Below are positions 8,697 to 15,930 of a stretch of 17,223 nucleotides of DNA, one piece after another (position 1 is the stretch's first letter; each line of letters starts with the position of its first letter). The notes under the pieces are model-generated. The model made no database searches, was not told where the DNA came from, and was given only the letters and a program-made list of their open reading frames with translations. Source of the stretch: an uncultured Clostridia bacterium (lineage in GTDB: Bacteria; Bacillota; Clostridia; TANB77; CAG-508). The stretch is taken from the NCBI GenBank assembly GCA_944393455.1, contig CALYAH010000067.1, positions 1 through 17,223 of the forward strand, given 5' to 3'. Made by a program: the position numbers and the translations under genes.

Positions 8697-9492
8697 GCAA
8701 GAAATTTTAAAAGAATATAAAAAGCAGGAAGACAAAATATGTTTATCACAAGTTTTAGATAAAATAGAATTTTCGAAGGCAAGGCAAAAAATAGAATATA
8801 CAGATTTTTTAGATATGTATCAAATATCTTTGGTAGAAAATTTTTTAAGAAAAATAAAATTTGAAAGTTACAAATTATATGGAGGATATGAAGAAAGTGA
8901 AAGAAAAATTTTAATAATATATCCAGAAAAATATGATGAGGAAATGTTAAGCAAAAACTATGATAAGATGTTAAAAGTTATTAGAATTACATTGCCAGAA
9001 GAAGAAAAAGGAAAGTATTCTCATAGAAATTATCTAGGAGGAATAGTTAAATTAGGATTAAAAAGAGAAAAGGTAGGAGATATATTAGTTTCAGATGACG
9101 GAGCAGATATTATAGTGGTAGATGATTTTGCAGAAATATTAAAAAAAGAGCTACCTTCACTTACAAGATTTGAAAAAAGCAAAATTATAATAGAAAAACT
9201 TTCAAATTTAAGAAAAAAGGAAATAAGAATAGAAGAAGTAAAAATTATTGTACCATCATTACGTTTAGATAATATTGTGTCTGATTTAGCAAGAACTTCT
9301 AGAAGTAAAGCAGCACAAATTATTGAACAAGAAAGAGTATTTGTAAATGGTCAGAATGAAACGAAACTTTCTAAACAAGTAAAGTTAAATGATATTATTA
9401 CAATTCGAGGAAAGGGAAGATTTGTTATAAAAGAATTTGCAGGAATAACAAGAAGCGGAAGAACAGTAATTCTAATTGAAAAGTACGTATAA
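8689..9492 (+). CDS. ylmH: YlmH-like S4-domain RNA-binding protein
   Basis: The 267-residue product matches the YlmH layout: an N-terminal and central alpha/beta domain with YSHRNYLGGIVKLGLKREKVGDI (about 104-126), and a C-terminal S4 RNA-binding domain from about 186 (SLRLDNIVSDLARTSRSKA, then VFVNG, then DIITIRGKGRF). In Bacillota YlmH is implicated in handling peptidyl-tRNA on stalled or split ribosomal subunits and often lies in division gene clusters; here it sits with dxs. The ATG lies within the last codons of dxs (8-bp overlap), which implies translational coupling. Interruption of dxs upstream could therefore reduce its expression. No terminator is visible after it; the next promoter begins 17 bp downstream. 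Confidence 0.85.
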   Translation: MNKQEILKEYKKQEDKICLSQVLDKIEFSKARQKIEYTDFLDMYQISLVENFLRKIKFESYKLYGGYEESERKILIIYPEKYDEEMLSKNYDKMLKVIRITLPEEEKGKYSHRNYLGGIVKLGLKREKVGDILVSDDGADIIVVDDFAEILKKELPSLTRFEKSKIIIEKLSNLRKKEIRIEEVKIIVPSLRLDNIVSDLARTSRSKAAQIIEQERVFVNGQNETKLSKQVKLNDIITIRGKGRFVIKEFAGITRSGRTVILIEKYV

Positions 9493-9509
9493 ATTGTAAA
9501 CGGAATAAC

Positions 9510-9538
9510 TTGACTATACATAAAATGGTTGCTATAAT
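9510..9538 (+). promoter_or_regulatory. Near-consensus sigma-A promoter of the 151-aa gene
   Basis: TTGACT (9510-9515) and TATAAT (9533-9538) have an ideal 17-bp spacer. The predicted start is near 9545, giving a leader of about 45 nt. Confidence 0.85.
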
Positions 9539-9590
9539 AGAAAGGAAAATTGGCTTAAAATAAGGGATATGGCAGGAGGAGAGAAAACAA

Positions 9591-10046
9591 ATGAAAAAAG
9601 TCAAACGAATTAATCAGGATGGAGAAATAATTACACGTCTATATTTTATTGCTAGTGCTGAATCTATTAATCAAATATTTGAAAGTAGAAACTTGGATAA
9701 AATATTGGATGAAATTTGGGAAAGTGATGAATTTCAGGAACAAATCCAAAAAATTCAAGAATATATCATTTGTCAAATTGAAGAAAAAGGAATTAAATAT
9801 GAAGACTCATATTTAAGCGTAATATTTGATGATACTAAATTTTCAAAAGAATTGGATTTTTGGATTAAGCAACAAGTGATAGGAGAAACAGTTGCGGATA
9901 TGATTAAGTTACAACAAGATGTGACGACAGAATCATTTCAAAGGAATATTACGATAGAAAGTTTAAAAAGCGCAGTAGAAAATTTTAAAAAGGCATTGTT
10001 AAAAGAAATAAAAAGAATAATGTCAGAATCAGAAATTGTTAATTAA
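9591..10046 (+). CDS. Conserved-looking hypothetical protein (151 aa)
   Basis: I do not recognise the family. The protein is acidic to neutral and mostly helical by appearance, soluble, with no signal peptide, membrane segment or cysteine cluster (a single Cys near 61). Two stretches stand out: SAESINQIFESRNLDKILDE near the N-terminus and a C-terminal amphipathic helix rich in Lys/Glu (about 125-145). AGGAGGA at 9574-9580 gives a clear start. It is a single-gene unit: its own near-consensus promoter lies upstream and a bidirectional terminator downstream, which argues that it is a real, well-expressed gene. Context gives no clue to function. Confidence 0.75.
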   Translation: MKKVKRINQDGEIITRLYFIASAESINQIFESRNLDKILDEIWESDEFQEQIQKIQEYIICQIEEKGIKYEDSYLSVIFDDTKFSKELDFWIKQQVIGETVADMIKLQQDVTTESFQRNITIESLKSAVENFKKALLKEIKRIMSESEIVN

Positions 10047-10064
10047 CATCCCTTATAAAAAAGC

Positions 10065-10108
10065 AATACATATGTCAAAAGAGATATCTTTTAACATATG
10101 TATTTTTT
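10065..10108. terminator. Bidirectional terminator shared with mutS2
   Basis: AATACATATGT (10065-10075) pairs perfectly with ACATATGTATT (10094-10104), and an inner AAAGA/TCTTT stem (10078-10082 with 10087-10091) extends it. T-runs follow on the plus strand (10103-10108), and an A-run precedes it (10057-10062), so it can serve both converging genes. Its right end overlaps the mutS2 stop codon by two bases. Confidence 0.85.
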
Positions 10109-12485
10109 ACTTTAATTCAACAACAGTAACCCCCATTTCGCCCTCTCCATAAGTTCCAATTCTAAAAGATTTAACATGAGGATTGGTTTTTAAAAATTTA
10201 TGAATACTGTTTTTTAATTTACCAGTTCCTTTACCATGGACAATGCGAACTGTCTGAAGTTTAGCTAAGCTTGCATCATCTAAAAATTTATCTACTACAA
10301 AAACAGCTTCTTCAACATTTAAACCAATAACATTAACTTCCGATTTAGCAGTTTTAGACTTAGAAATACTAGTATAACTAGAAGTTGTTACTATGCTAGA
10401 AGACACCTTAGAACTATTATCTTGATGAGGTTTTTCTAAATTCTTTATATTTACATTCATTTTTATCATACCAACTTGAACTAGTACCTCATTTGACTTA
10501 GAAATACGAGAAAGCACAGTTCCATTTTTACCAAGAGTCTTAACAAAAACTTCAGTATTTGGTTTGATATCTTTAGTATCTAAACTATTAGATTTGTCTG
10601 TATGAGAGCTAGTGTTATCTTCTAGAATATGAATGTTTTTAATTTTTTGATTCAATTTATTTCGTAATTTATCTGCAGATTTCAAATCAGATGAAGCTAA
10701 TTTAGACATTTCTTTTATTATATCATTAGCATCTTCTTTGGCCTCTAACAGTATATTTCTAGCTTTCACTTTAGCAGTATTAATTAATTCTTGTTCTTGC
10801 TTTTTTAAAGTCTCATTGTCATGTTCTAAAGATTTTTCTAGTTCAGAAATGCGTTGTAACTTTTGTCCTATTTCTTCTTTTTCTTTTTCGATTTCTGATT
10901 TACTATCATAAATATTTTTTAACAATTCTTCGATATTTACTTGTTCAGAAGACATTAGCGACTTTGCCTGTTTAATTATTTCATTAGGTATACCAAGATT
11001 TTTGCTAATTTCAAAAGCATTACTTTTTCCGGGAATACCAACTAATAATTTGTAAGTTGGAGTTAATGTTTTAACATTAAATTCAACAGAAGCATTTTCA
11101 AAACCATCTGTAGTCAAGGCATATTGTTTAAGTTCTTGATAATGAGTGGTTGCAATTGTTAAACATCCTATGTTTTTAAGATAATCTAGAATACTAATTG
11201 CAAGATTGGCACCTTCGATAGGGTCAGTACCAGAACCTAACTCATCTACTAATACTAATGAATTATAGGTTACATGATTGATAATATCAACAATATTTAG
11301 CATATGAGATGAAAAAGTACTTAAAGAATCACTAATACTTTGGTCATCTCCAATATCAGCAAAAATATGGTCAAAAACAAAAACACTAGAACCTTCATTA
11401 GCAGGAATATTTAAGCCACTACATGCCATGCAAGAAAGTAAGCCAACTGTTTTTAAGGTAACTGTTTTACCACCCGTGTTAGGTCCAGTAATTAAAAGAG
11501 TAGAAAATTCACTTCCTAGGTTAACAGAAATAGGTACAACTTTATTAGCATCTATAAGAGGATGCCTTGCCTGAATTAGATTAATTTCTTTTTGACTATT
11601 TATCTTAGGAGTAATACCTTTTATAGATTTTGAATAGCTAGCCTTAGCAAAAATAAAATCTAATTTTCCAATTAAAATAACATCTGACTTTAATTCCGCT
11701 GTATAAGGAGCAAATAAAGAAGATAATTGTTGCAAAATTTTTTCTATTTCTATTTCTTCTTCAACTTTTAACTTACTAAGTTCATTATTCATTTCAAATA
11801 CAGTAATTGGCTCAACAAAAACAGTAGAACCGGCATTGGAAATATCATGAACAAATCCCTTAATTTGAGAGCGATACTCTTCTTTTACAGGAATAACAAA
11901 TCGATCATTTCGAATTGTAACAATATTTTCCTGAATGTATTTAGAGTAACTAGAAGAATGAATCATATCATTTAATTTGTTACGAATATCTTGTTCTAGT
12001 TTTCTTTGTTTTTTTCGAATTGATTGCAAATTAGAAGAAGCTTTATCATCAATAGTATTTTCATCTAAAATGCAATTACTAATTCTATCAATTATACTTT
12101 TATTAGAATAAAGTTCGCTAAAAAGTGTAGATAAAATAGGATATTCTAAATTGTCTAAAAAATCTTTATTAAAATATTCCTTTAGTTCATGTGATAATCT
12201 AAAAATTAAGTTTAAATTTAATAATGATTGACAAGATAAGGTAATATTACTTTCTAGATTTTTTAATTCGATATCAATATTTTTTATCTCATAAAAAGTA
12301 GGTGTAGAATTTCTATATATTAAATTAATGGCCTCTTCTGTTTCTTTTAATAGAGTTTGAACAGTATCAATAGAGTTACTAGGTGATAGATTAAGGGCCA
12401 TTTCTTTTCCTATATAAGTAGTACAATGGTGACTTAATAAATTTAAAATTTTGTAAAATTCTAATTTTTCTAAATTGTTATTCAT
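10107..12485 (-). CDS. mutS2: MutS2 (RqcU), MutS-family ATPase with Smr domain
   Basis: At 792 residues it is the usual MutS2 length. It lacks the MutS mismatch-recognition domain. The N-terminal core and clamp region (about 1-310) are followed by ATPase Walker A GPNTGGKT (334-341) and Walker B LVLVDE (410-415), with the family's THYQELKQYA (447-456). A long coiled coil follows (about 515-620), then a KOW-like segment (about 640-685), a Ser/Thr/Lys linker, and the Smr domain (717-792) with HGKGTG (750-755). The family acts on collided ribosomes and in recombination control. The Smr LDLRG motif reads VNVIG here. Its minus-strand start is set by AGGAG (complement of 12496-12500). It is transcribed convergent to the 151-aa gene and divergent from prpC. 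It has an intact frame, unlike dxs and prpC. Confidence 0.95.
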   Translation of the reverse strand: MNNNLEKLEFYKILNLLSHHCTTYIGKEMALNLSPSNSIDTVQTLLKETEEAINLIYRNSTPTFYEIKNIDIELKNLESNITLSCQSLLNLNLIFRLSHELKEYFNKDFLDNLEYPILSTLFSELYSNKSIIDRISNCILDENTIDDKASSNLQSIRKKQRKLEQDIRNKLNDMIHSSSYSKYIQENIVTIRNDRFVIPVKEEYRSQIKGFVHDISNAGSTVFVEPITVFEMNNELSKLKVEEEIEIEKILQQLSSLFAPYTAELKSDVILIGKLDFIFAKASYSKSIKGITPKINSQKEINLIQARHPLIDANKVVPISVNLGSEFSTLLITGPNTGGKTVTLKTVGLLSCMACSGLNIPANEGSSVFVFDHIFADIGDDQSISDSLSTFSSHMLNIVDIINHVTYNSLVLVDELGSGTDPIEGANLAISILDYLKNIGCLTIATTHYQELKQYALTTDGFENASVEFNVKTLTPTYKLLVGIPGKSNAFEISKNLGIPNEIIKQAKSLMSSEQVNIEELLKNIYDSKSEIEKEKEEIGQKLQRISELEKSLEHDNETLKKQEQELINTAKVKARNILLEAKEDANDIIKEMSKLASSDLKSADKLRNKLNQKIKNIHILEDNTSSHTDKSNSLDTKDIKPNTEVFVKTLGKNGTVLSRISKSNEVLVQVGMIKMNVNIKNLEKPHQDNSSKVSSSIVTTSSYTSISKSKTAKSEVNVIGLNVEEAVFVVDKFLDDASLAKLQTVRIVHGKGTGKLKNSIHKFLKTNPHVKSFRIGTYGEGEMGVTVVELK

Positions 12486-12517
12486 AAATAAAAATCTCCT
12501 AAATCTTTAATATATAT

Positions 12518-12546
12518 ATTATACAGGCAATTAAAAGAAACGTCAA
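12518..12546 (-). promoter_or_regulatory. Promoter of mutS2
   Basis: On the minus strand, TTGACG (complement of 12541-12546) and TATAAT (complement of 12518-12523) are separated by 17 bp, about 33 bases upstream of the mutS2 start. The palindromic element begins only about 20 bp upstream of the -35 box, leaving this promoter intact. Confidence 0.85.
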
Positions 12547-12569
12547 CGTAAAATTTTTTGCAAATTTGG

Positions 12570-12962
12570 AATTGATGTCTCCTTCCTTAAGGGGGTATAT
12601 TAAATAAAACATAGAGCTTGTTCATTACATTCAAAAAAAATTGTAAGGTAATAGCTCGAGCCTTTTTCATCGTAAAATCAATAATTAATATAGCTAAAGA
12701 TTATACGATTGCAACTGAATAAACATTAGAAATTATTAAATTAGCTAAATGGAGGATACCAAACCCTTTTGGGAGGTGCCATTTAGCTAATTTTATAATT
12801 TCTTTGTTCATGAAGGTAGATTAAGTATAATATTTAGATATATTAATTATTGATTTTAGCTGAATCTTACTCATTCTATTACCTAACAATTTCTATTTTT
12901 CATTCCAATCAAGCACTCTATGTTTTATTTAATATACCCCCTTAAGGAAGGAGACATCAATT
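12570..12962. mobile_element. MITE-like long palindromic element
   Basis: The ends are perfect 47-bp inverted repeats (12570-12616 and 12916-12962), beginning AATTGATGTCTCC. Inner paired blocks are concentric: 12646-12654 with 12876-12884 (9 bp), 12673-12692 with 12839-12858 (20 bp), and 12741-12752 with 12779-12790 (12 bp). All centre on 12765-12766, so the whole element can fold into one long hairpin. I see no ORF inside. TTTGCAA occurs on both sides (12557-12563 and 12968-12974) and could be a target duplication, although TTGCAA is itself palindromic and may only extend the repeat. The best explanation is a miniature inverted-repeat transposable element inserted between divergent promoters; a long structured regulatory RNA is less likely. 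It fills most of the 607-bp gap between mutS2 and prpC. Confidence 0.8.
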
Positions 12963-13000
12963 CAAAGTTTGCAATATTTCAAATTAAGCAGATAAAATGA

Positions 13001-13029
13001 TTGCAAAAAATATAAAGTTGTGATATAAA
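13001..13029 (+). promoter_or_regulatory. Putative promoter of prpC-prkC
   Basis: TTGCAA (13001-13006) and TATAAA (13024-13029) have a 17-bp spacer and lie between the palindromic element and prpC. The leader would be about 57 nt. The -35 match is moderate. Confidence 0.5.
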
Positions 13030-13092
13030 GGAGACAAGTGAAAATGTGACTAAAAAAATATATAAAAAACACTAAGAAAAAGAGGTGAAAAC

Positions 13093-13828
13093 ATGATAAA
13101 GGCCTATGCAAAATCAGATATAGGAAAGGTTAGAGAAATAAATCAAGACTCATATTATATATCTGATTCTTTAGATGAAGTACAATTATATATGCTTGCT
13201 GACGGAATGGGAGGATACAAAGGCGGAGAAATAGCAAGTAATTTAGCTATACAATCGGCCAAAAATTATATTGAAAACAACTTTAAAGAAATACCAAAAG
13301 ACAAAGACAGTATTATTCAATTAGTTGGTAGTAGTATGGAATATGCCAATATGGTAGTGTATGAAAAATCTAAAGAGAGCAAAGAATTAGTTGGAATGGG
13401 TACTACTTTGGAAATATGCTTAATATATAATAATAGAGTGTTTATTGGACATGTAGGAGATAGCAGAATATATAGAATCAGAAAAGATTTTATGAGAAAA
13501 TTAACACAAGACCACAGTTATGTTCAAAAATTAGTAAAAGATGGAACGATTACACAAGAAGAGGCAGTACATCATCCACAAAAAAATATGTTAATGAAAG
13601 CACTTCGGATGTAATGCATTTGTAGAGCCAGACGTCATGGTAAAAGGATTTTTAAAAGAAGATATTTTAATCATGAATTCAGACGGACTAACAAATTTAG
13701 TATCACAAGAAGAAATTTTTAAACAAGCTAAGAAAGATATAGAACAAGCGCCAAAAGAATTAGTGAAAATAGCAAATGAAAATGGCGGATATGACAATAT
13801 AACAGTTATTGTTATAAAAAATATATAG
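13093..13828 (+). pseudogene. prpC: PP2C-family Ser/Thr phosphatase PrpC/Stp, with a one-base insertion
   Basis: This metal-dependent phosphatase normally reverses PrkC phosphorylation. If the extra C at 13606 is ignored the product is 244 residues, the usual length. Motifs in order: REINQDS (14-20), LADGMGG (35-41), GMGTT (101-105), GHVGDSR (119-125), HPQKNMLMKAL up to 171, then after the insertion GCNAFVEPDV, SDGLTN (196-201) and GGYDNIT (231-237). The metal-binding aspartates are all present. Without frameshift bypass the protein stops two codons after the break (TAA at 13612-13614) and loses the C-terminal part with the last metal ligands. AGAGGTG (13081-13087) precedes the ATG. It lies 36 bp before prkC. 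The pattern is either a sequencing error, a real loss, or a +1 frameshift site at CTT-CGG-A. Confidence 0.92.
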
Positions 13829-13864
13829 CAATCTACAAATAAACAGATTTAAGGAGAGATAAAT

Positions 13865-15823
13865 ATGAATTTAGAAGGTAAGCTATTAGGAAATCGATAT
13901 GAGATTATCGAAAAAATAGGAAATGGCGGAATGGCTACTGTATATAAAGCAACAGATAAAGTGTTAAAAAGAGATGTTGCCGTAAAAATACTAAGAGATG
14001 AATTTACAACAGATGAAGAATTTATAAAAAGATTTGAAGTAGAAGCACAATCAGCTGCAAGACTAACACATGCAAATATAGTATCAATTTATGATGTAGG
14101 AGTAGACGGTAATTTATACTATATTGTAATGGAACTAATACAAGGAAAGACACTAAAGGAGATTATTATAAAAGAAAGAGGTCCACTTCCATGGAAATGG
14201 TCAATTAATGTAGCAATACAGATTGCTTCTGCGTTAGAAATGGCACATAAAAACAATATAATACATAGAGATATTAAACCACATAACATTATTATTACAG
14301 AAGATGGAGTTGCCAAAGTAACAGACTTTGGAATAGCAAAAGCGGTATCTAATTCTACTATAACTGCCTTTGGAACTACAATTGGATCTGTACACTATTT
14401 TTCACCAGAACATGCAAGAGGAGGATATACAGATGCAAAGTCAGATTTATACTCTCTAGGAGTAGTTATGTATGAAATGGTAACAGGAAAAGTACCATTT
14501 GATGCAGACACACCAGTTTCAGTAGCATTAAAACATATGCAAGAAGAGCCAGAGGAGCCAATCGAAGTAAATCCAAATGTACCAACAGCAGTTAATAAAA
14601 TTATTATGAGAGCCTTACAAAAAGATATAACATTAAGATATCAGACAGCTTCAGATATGTTAGTAGATTTAAGAAAGGCTTTAAAAAATCCAGATGGTGA
14701 TTTTGTAGAAGATTTAGAATATGACCCTACTGCTAAAACACAAGTAATTAATACAAATAGTTACAAAAACGAAAAACAAGATAGAAACGCAAAAGGAAAG
14801 AAAGATGGAAAATTCAAGACTTTCATTAAAAATCATAAAGGATTAAGCATATTTATAGGATTAGTACTATTATTTGTCTTAAGTTTAGGTGGAACAATAT
14901 TAGCTTTAAATTTGACAAATCCGCCAGAAGTAGAAATGCCAAATGTAGTGGGAATGACAAGAGAAGAAGCGCAAAAAGCAATAGAAGATGCCAAACTGGT
15001 ATTTGAAGTAGAAAAAGAAGAATATAACAAAGATGTAGAGGAAGGTAGAGTAATTTCACAAGATCCAACCTATATGGAAAGATTTAATAAAGTAAAACAA
15101 GGAAGTACTGTAAAAGTTGTTATTAGTAAAGGACAAGAAAAAACAACAGTACCAAAAGTAGTAGGAATGGAAAGAGATGAGGCAATAGCAGCATTAGAAG
15201 AGGCAAAATTAAAAGTAGAAGTTATAGAAGAAACTAGCAAAAAAGTAGAAGAAGGATATGTAATATCTCAAGAAACTGATCCAGAAACAGAAGCTTTTGC
15301 AGGAGATACAGTAAAAATTCACGTAAGTACTGGAACAGGAATTAAACAAGTAGATGTAATAAGTGTTTCAGGAAAATCAGAGGCAGATGCTAAAAAGGCA
15401 TTAGAAGATTTAGGGTTAAAAGTAAATGTGGCATATGACGAAGATTCATCAAAAGATAATGGAGTTGTTTTAAAACAAAGTATAGAGGCAGGCAAAACTG
15501 TAGATGAAGGAACAACAATAACTATTACAGTAAATAAAAAAGATGAATTAAAACAAGGAACTGTAAATGTAAACTTAAAATCACTTTTAAATTATACACC
15601 AAGCAAGGATGAAGATGGAAATGAAGTAGTAGAAAAGGGAACAGTAAAGATAGTAGTTGGAAATGATACTATTTATAATGAAGAAAAGCCAAAAAATACA
15701 ACTAATATTAGTGCAAGCTTTAGTGCAAAAGGAACAGTTACAATAAAAGTGTATGTTGATGATATAGTAAAAGGAACGAAAGAAATTAATATGAATTCAA
15801 CTACAACATGTACGTTTGAATAA
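13865..15823 (+). CDS. prkC: PASTA-domain Ser/Thr protein kinase PrkC
   Basis: This 652-residue membrane kinase senses muropeptide or lipid II and phosphorylates cell-wall, translation and spore-related targets. Kinase domain about 12-272: glycine loop IGNGGMATV (18-26), catalytic Lys41, HRDIKPHN (134-141), DFG (154-156), a Thr/Ser-rich activation loop (162-178) and SPEHA (180-184). A basic linker leads to one membrane helix (about 327-349). Three PASTA repeats follow (about 357-422, 428-488, 495-556). The last ~85 residues (567-652) form a beta-rich extra domain comparable in position to the extracytoplasmic Ig-like tail of Bacillus PrkC. AAGGAG at 13851-13856 sets the start. Paired with prpC upstream; a strong terminator follows. 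Intact throughout. Confidence 0.97.
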   Translation: MNLEGKLLGNRYEIIEKIGNGGMATVYKATDKVLKRDVAVKILRDEFTTDEEFIKRFEVEAQSAARLTHANIVSIYDVGVDGNLYYIVMELIQGKTLKEIIIKERGPLPWKWSINVAIQIASALEMAHKNNIIHRDIKPHNIIITEDGVAKVTDFGIAKAVSNSTITAFGTTIGSVHYFSPEHARGGYTDAKSDLYSLGVVMYEMVTGKVPFDADTPVSVALKHMQEEPEEPIEVNPNVPTAVNKIIMRALQKDITLRYQTASDMLVDLRKALKNPDGDFVEDLEYDPTAKTQVINTNSYKNEKQDRNAKGKKDGKFKTFIKNHKGLSIFIGLVLLFVLSLGGTILALNLTNPPEVEMPNVVGMTREEAQKAIEDAKLVFEVEKEEYNKDVEEGRVISQDPTYMERFNKVKQGSTVKVVISKGQEKTTVPKVVGMERDEAIAALEEAKLKVEVIEETSKKVEEGYVISQETDPETEAFAGDTVKIHVSTGTGIKQVDVISVSGKSEADAKKALEDLGLKVNVAYDEDSSKDNGVVLKQSIEAGKTVDEGTTITITVNKKDELKQGTVNVNLKSLLNYTPSKDEDGNEVVEKGTVKIVVGNDTIYNEEKPKNTTNISASFSAKGTVTIKVYVDDIVKGTKEINMNSTTTCTFE

Positions 15824-15829
15824 TAAAAG

Positions 15830-15865
15830 ACCAGTTTGGGTAAAAACTCGAACTGGTTTTTATTT
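15830..15865 (+). terminator. Intrinsic terminator after prkC
   Basis: ACCAGTTTGGGT (15830-15841) pairs with ACTCGAACTGGT (15846-15857), including two G-U pairs, with loop AAAA, then TTTTATTTTA. It separates prpC-prkC from rsgA-rpe. Confidence 0.88.
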
Positions 15866-15868
15866 TAC

Positions 15869-15897
15869 TGGACATTTCTATTTTTAAATAGTATAAT
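15869..15897 (+). promoter_or_regulatory. Promoter of rsgA-rpe
   Basis: TGGACA (15869-15874), one base from consensus, and TATAAT (15892-15897) with a 17-bp spacer. Start near 15904, leader about 27 nt. Confidence 0.8.
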
Positions 15898-15930
15898 AAA
15901 AACGATTTAAGAACACAAAAAGGAGGAAAG

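Noticed and set aside
12821..12831. Outward promoter (TATAAT at 12826-12831) inside the palindrome
   Set aside because: No acceptable -35 at the right distance (TTGTTC at best), and such hexamers are common in AT-rich DNA.
12570..12962. CRISPR array or toxin-antitoxin locus in the mutS2-prpC gap
   Set aside because: There are no regularly spaced direct repeats and no ORF of useful length; the structure is one inverted repeat.
13027..13049. Mini-ORF GTG-AAA-ATG-TGA with an AAAGGAG site upstream of prpC
   Set aside because: Its ribosome site overlaps the likely -10 box (13024-13029), so it would not be in the transcript from that promoter. Three codons is within chance.
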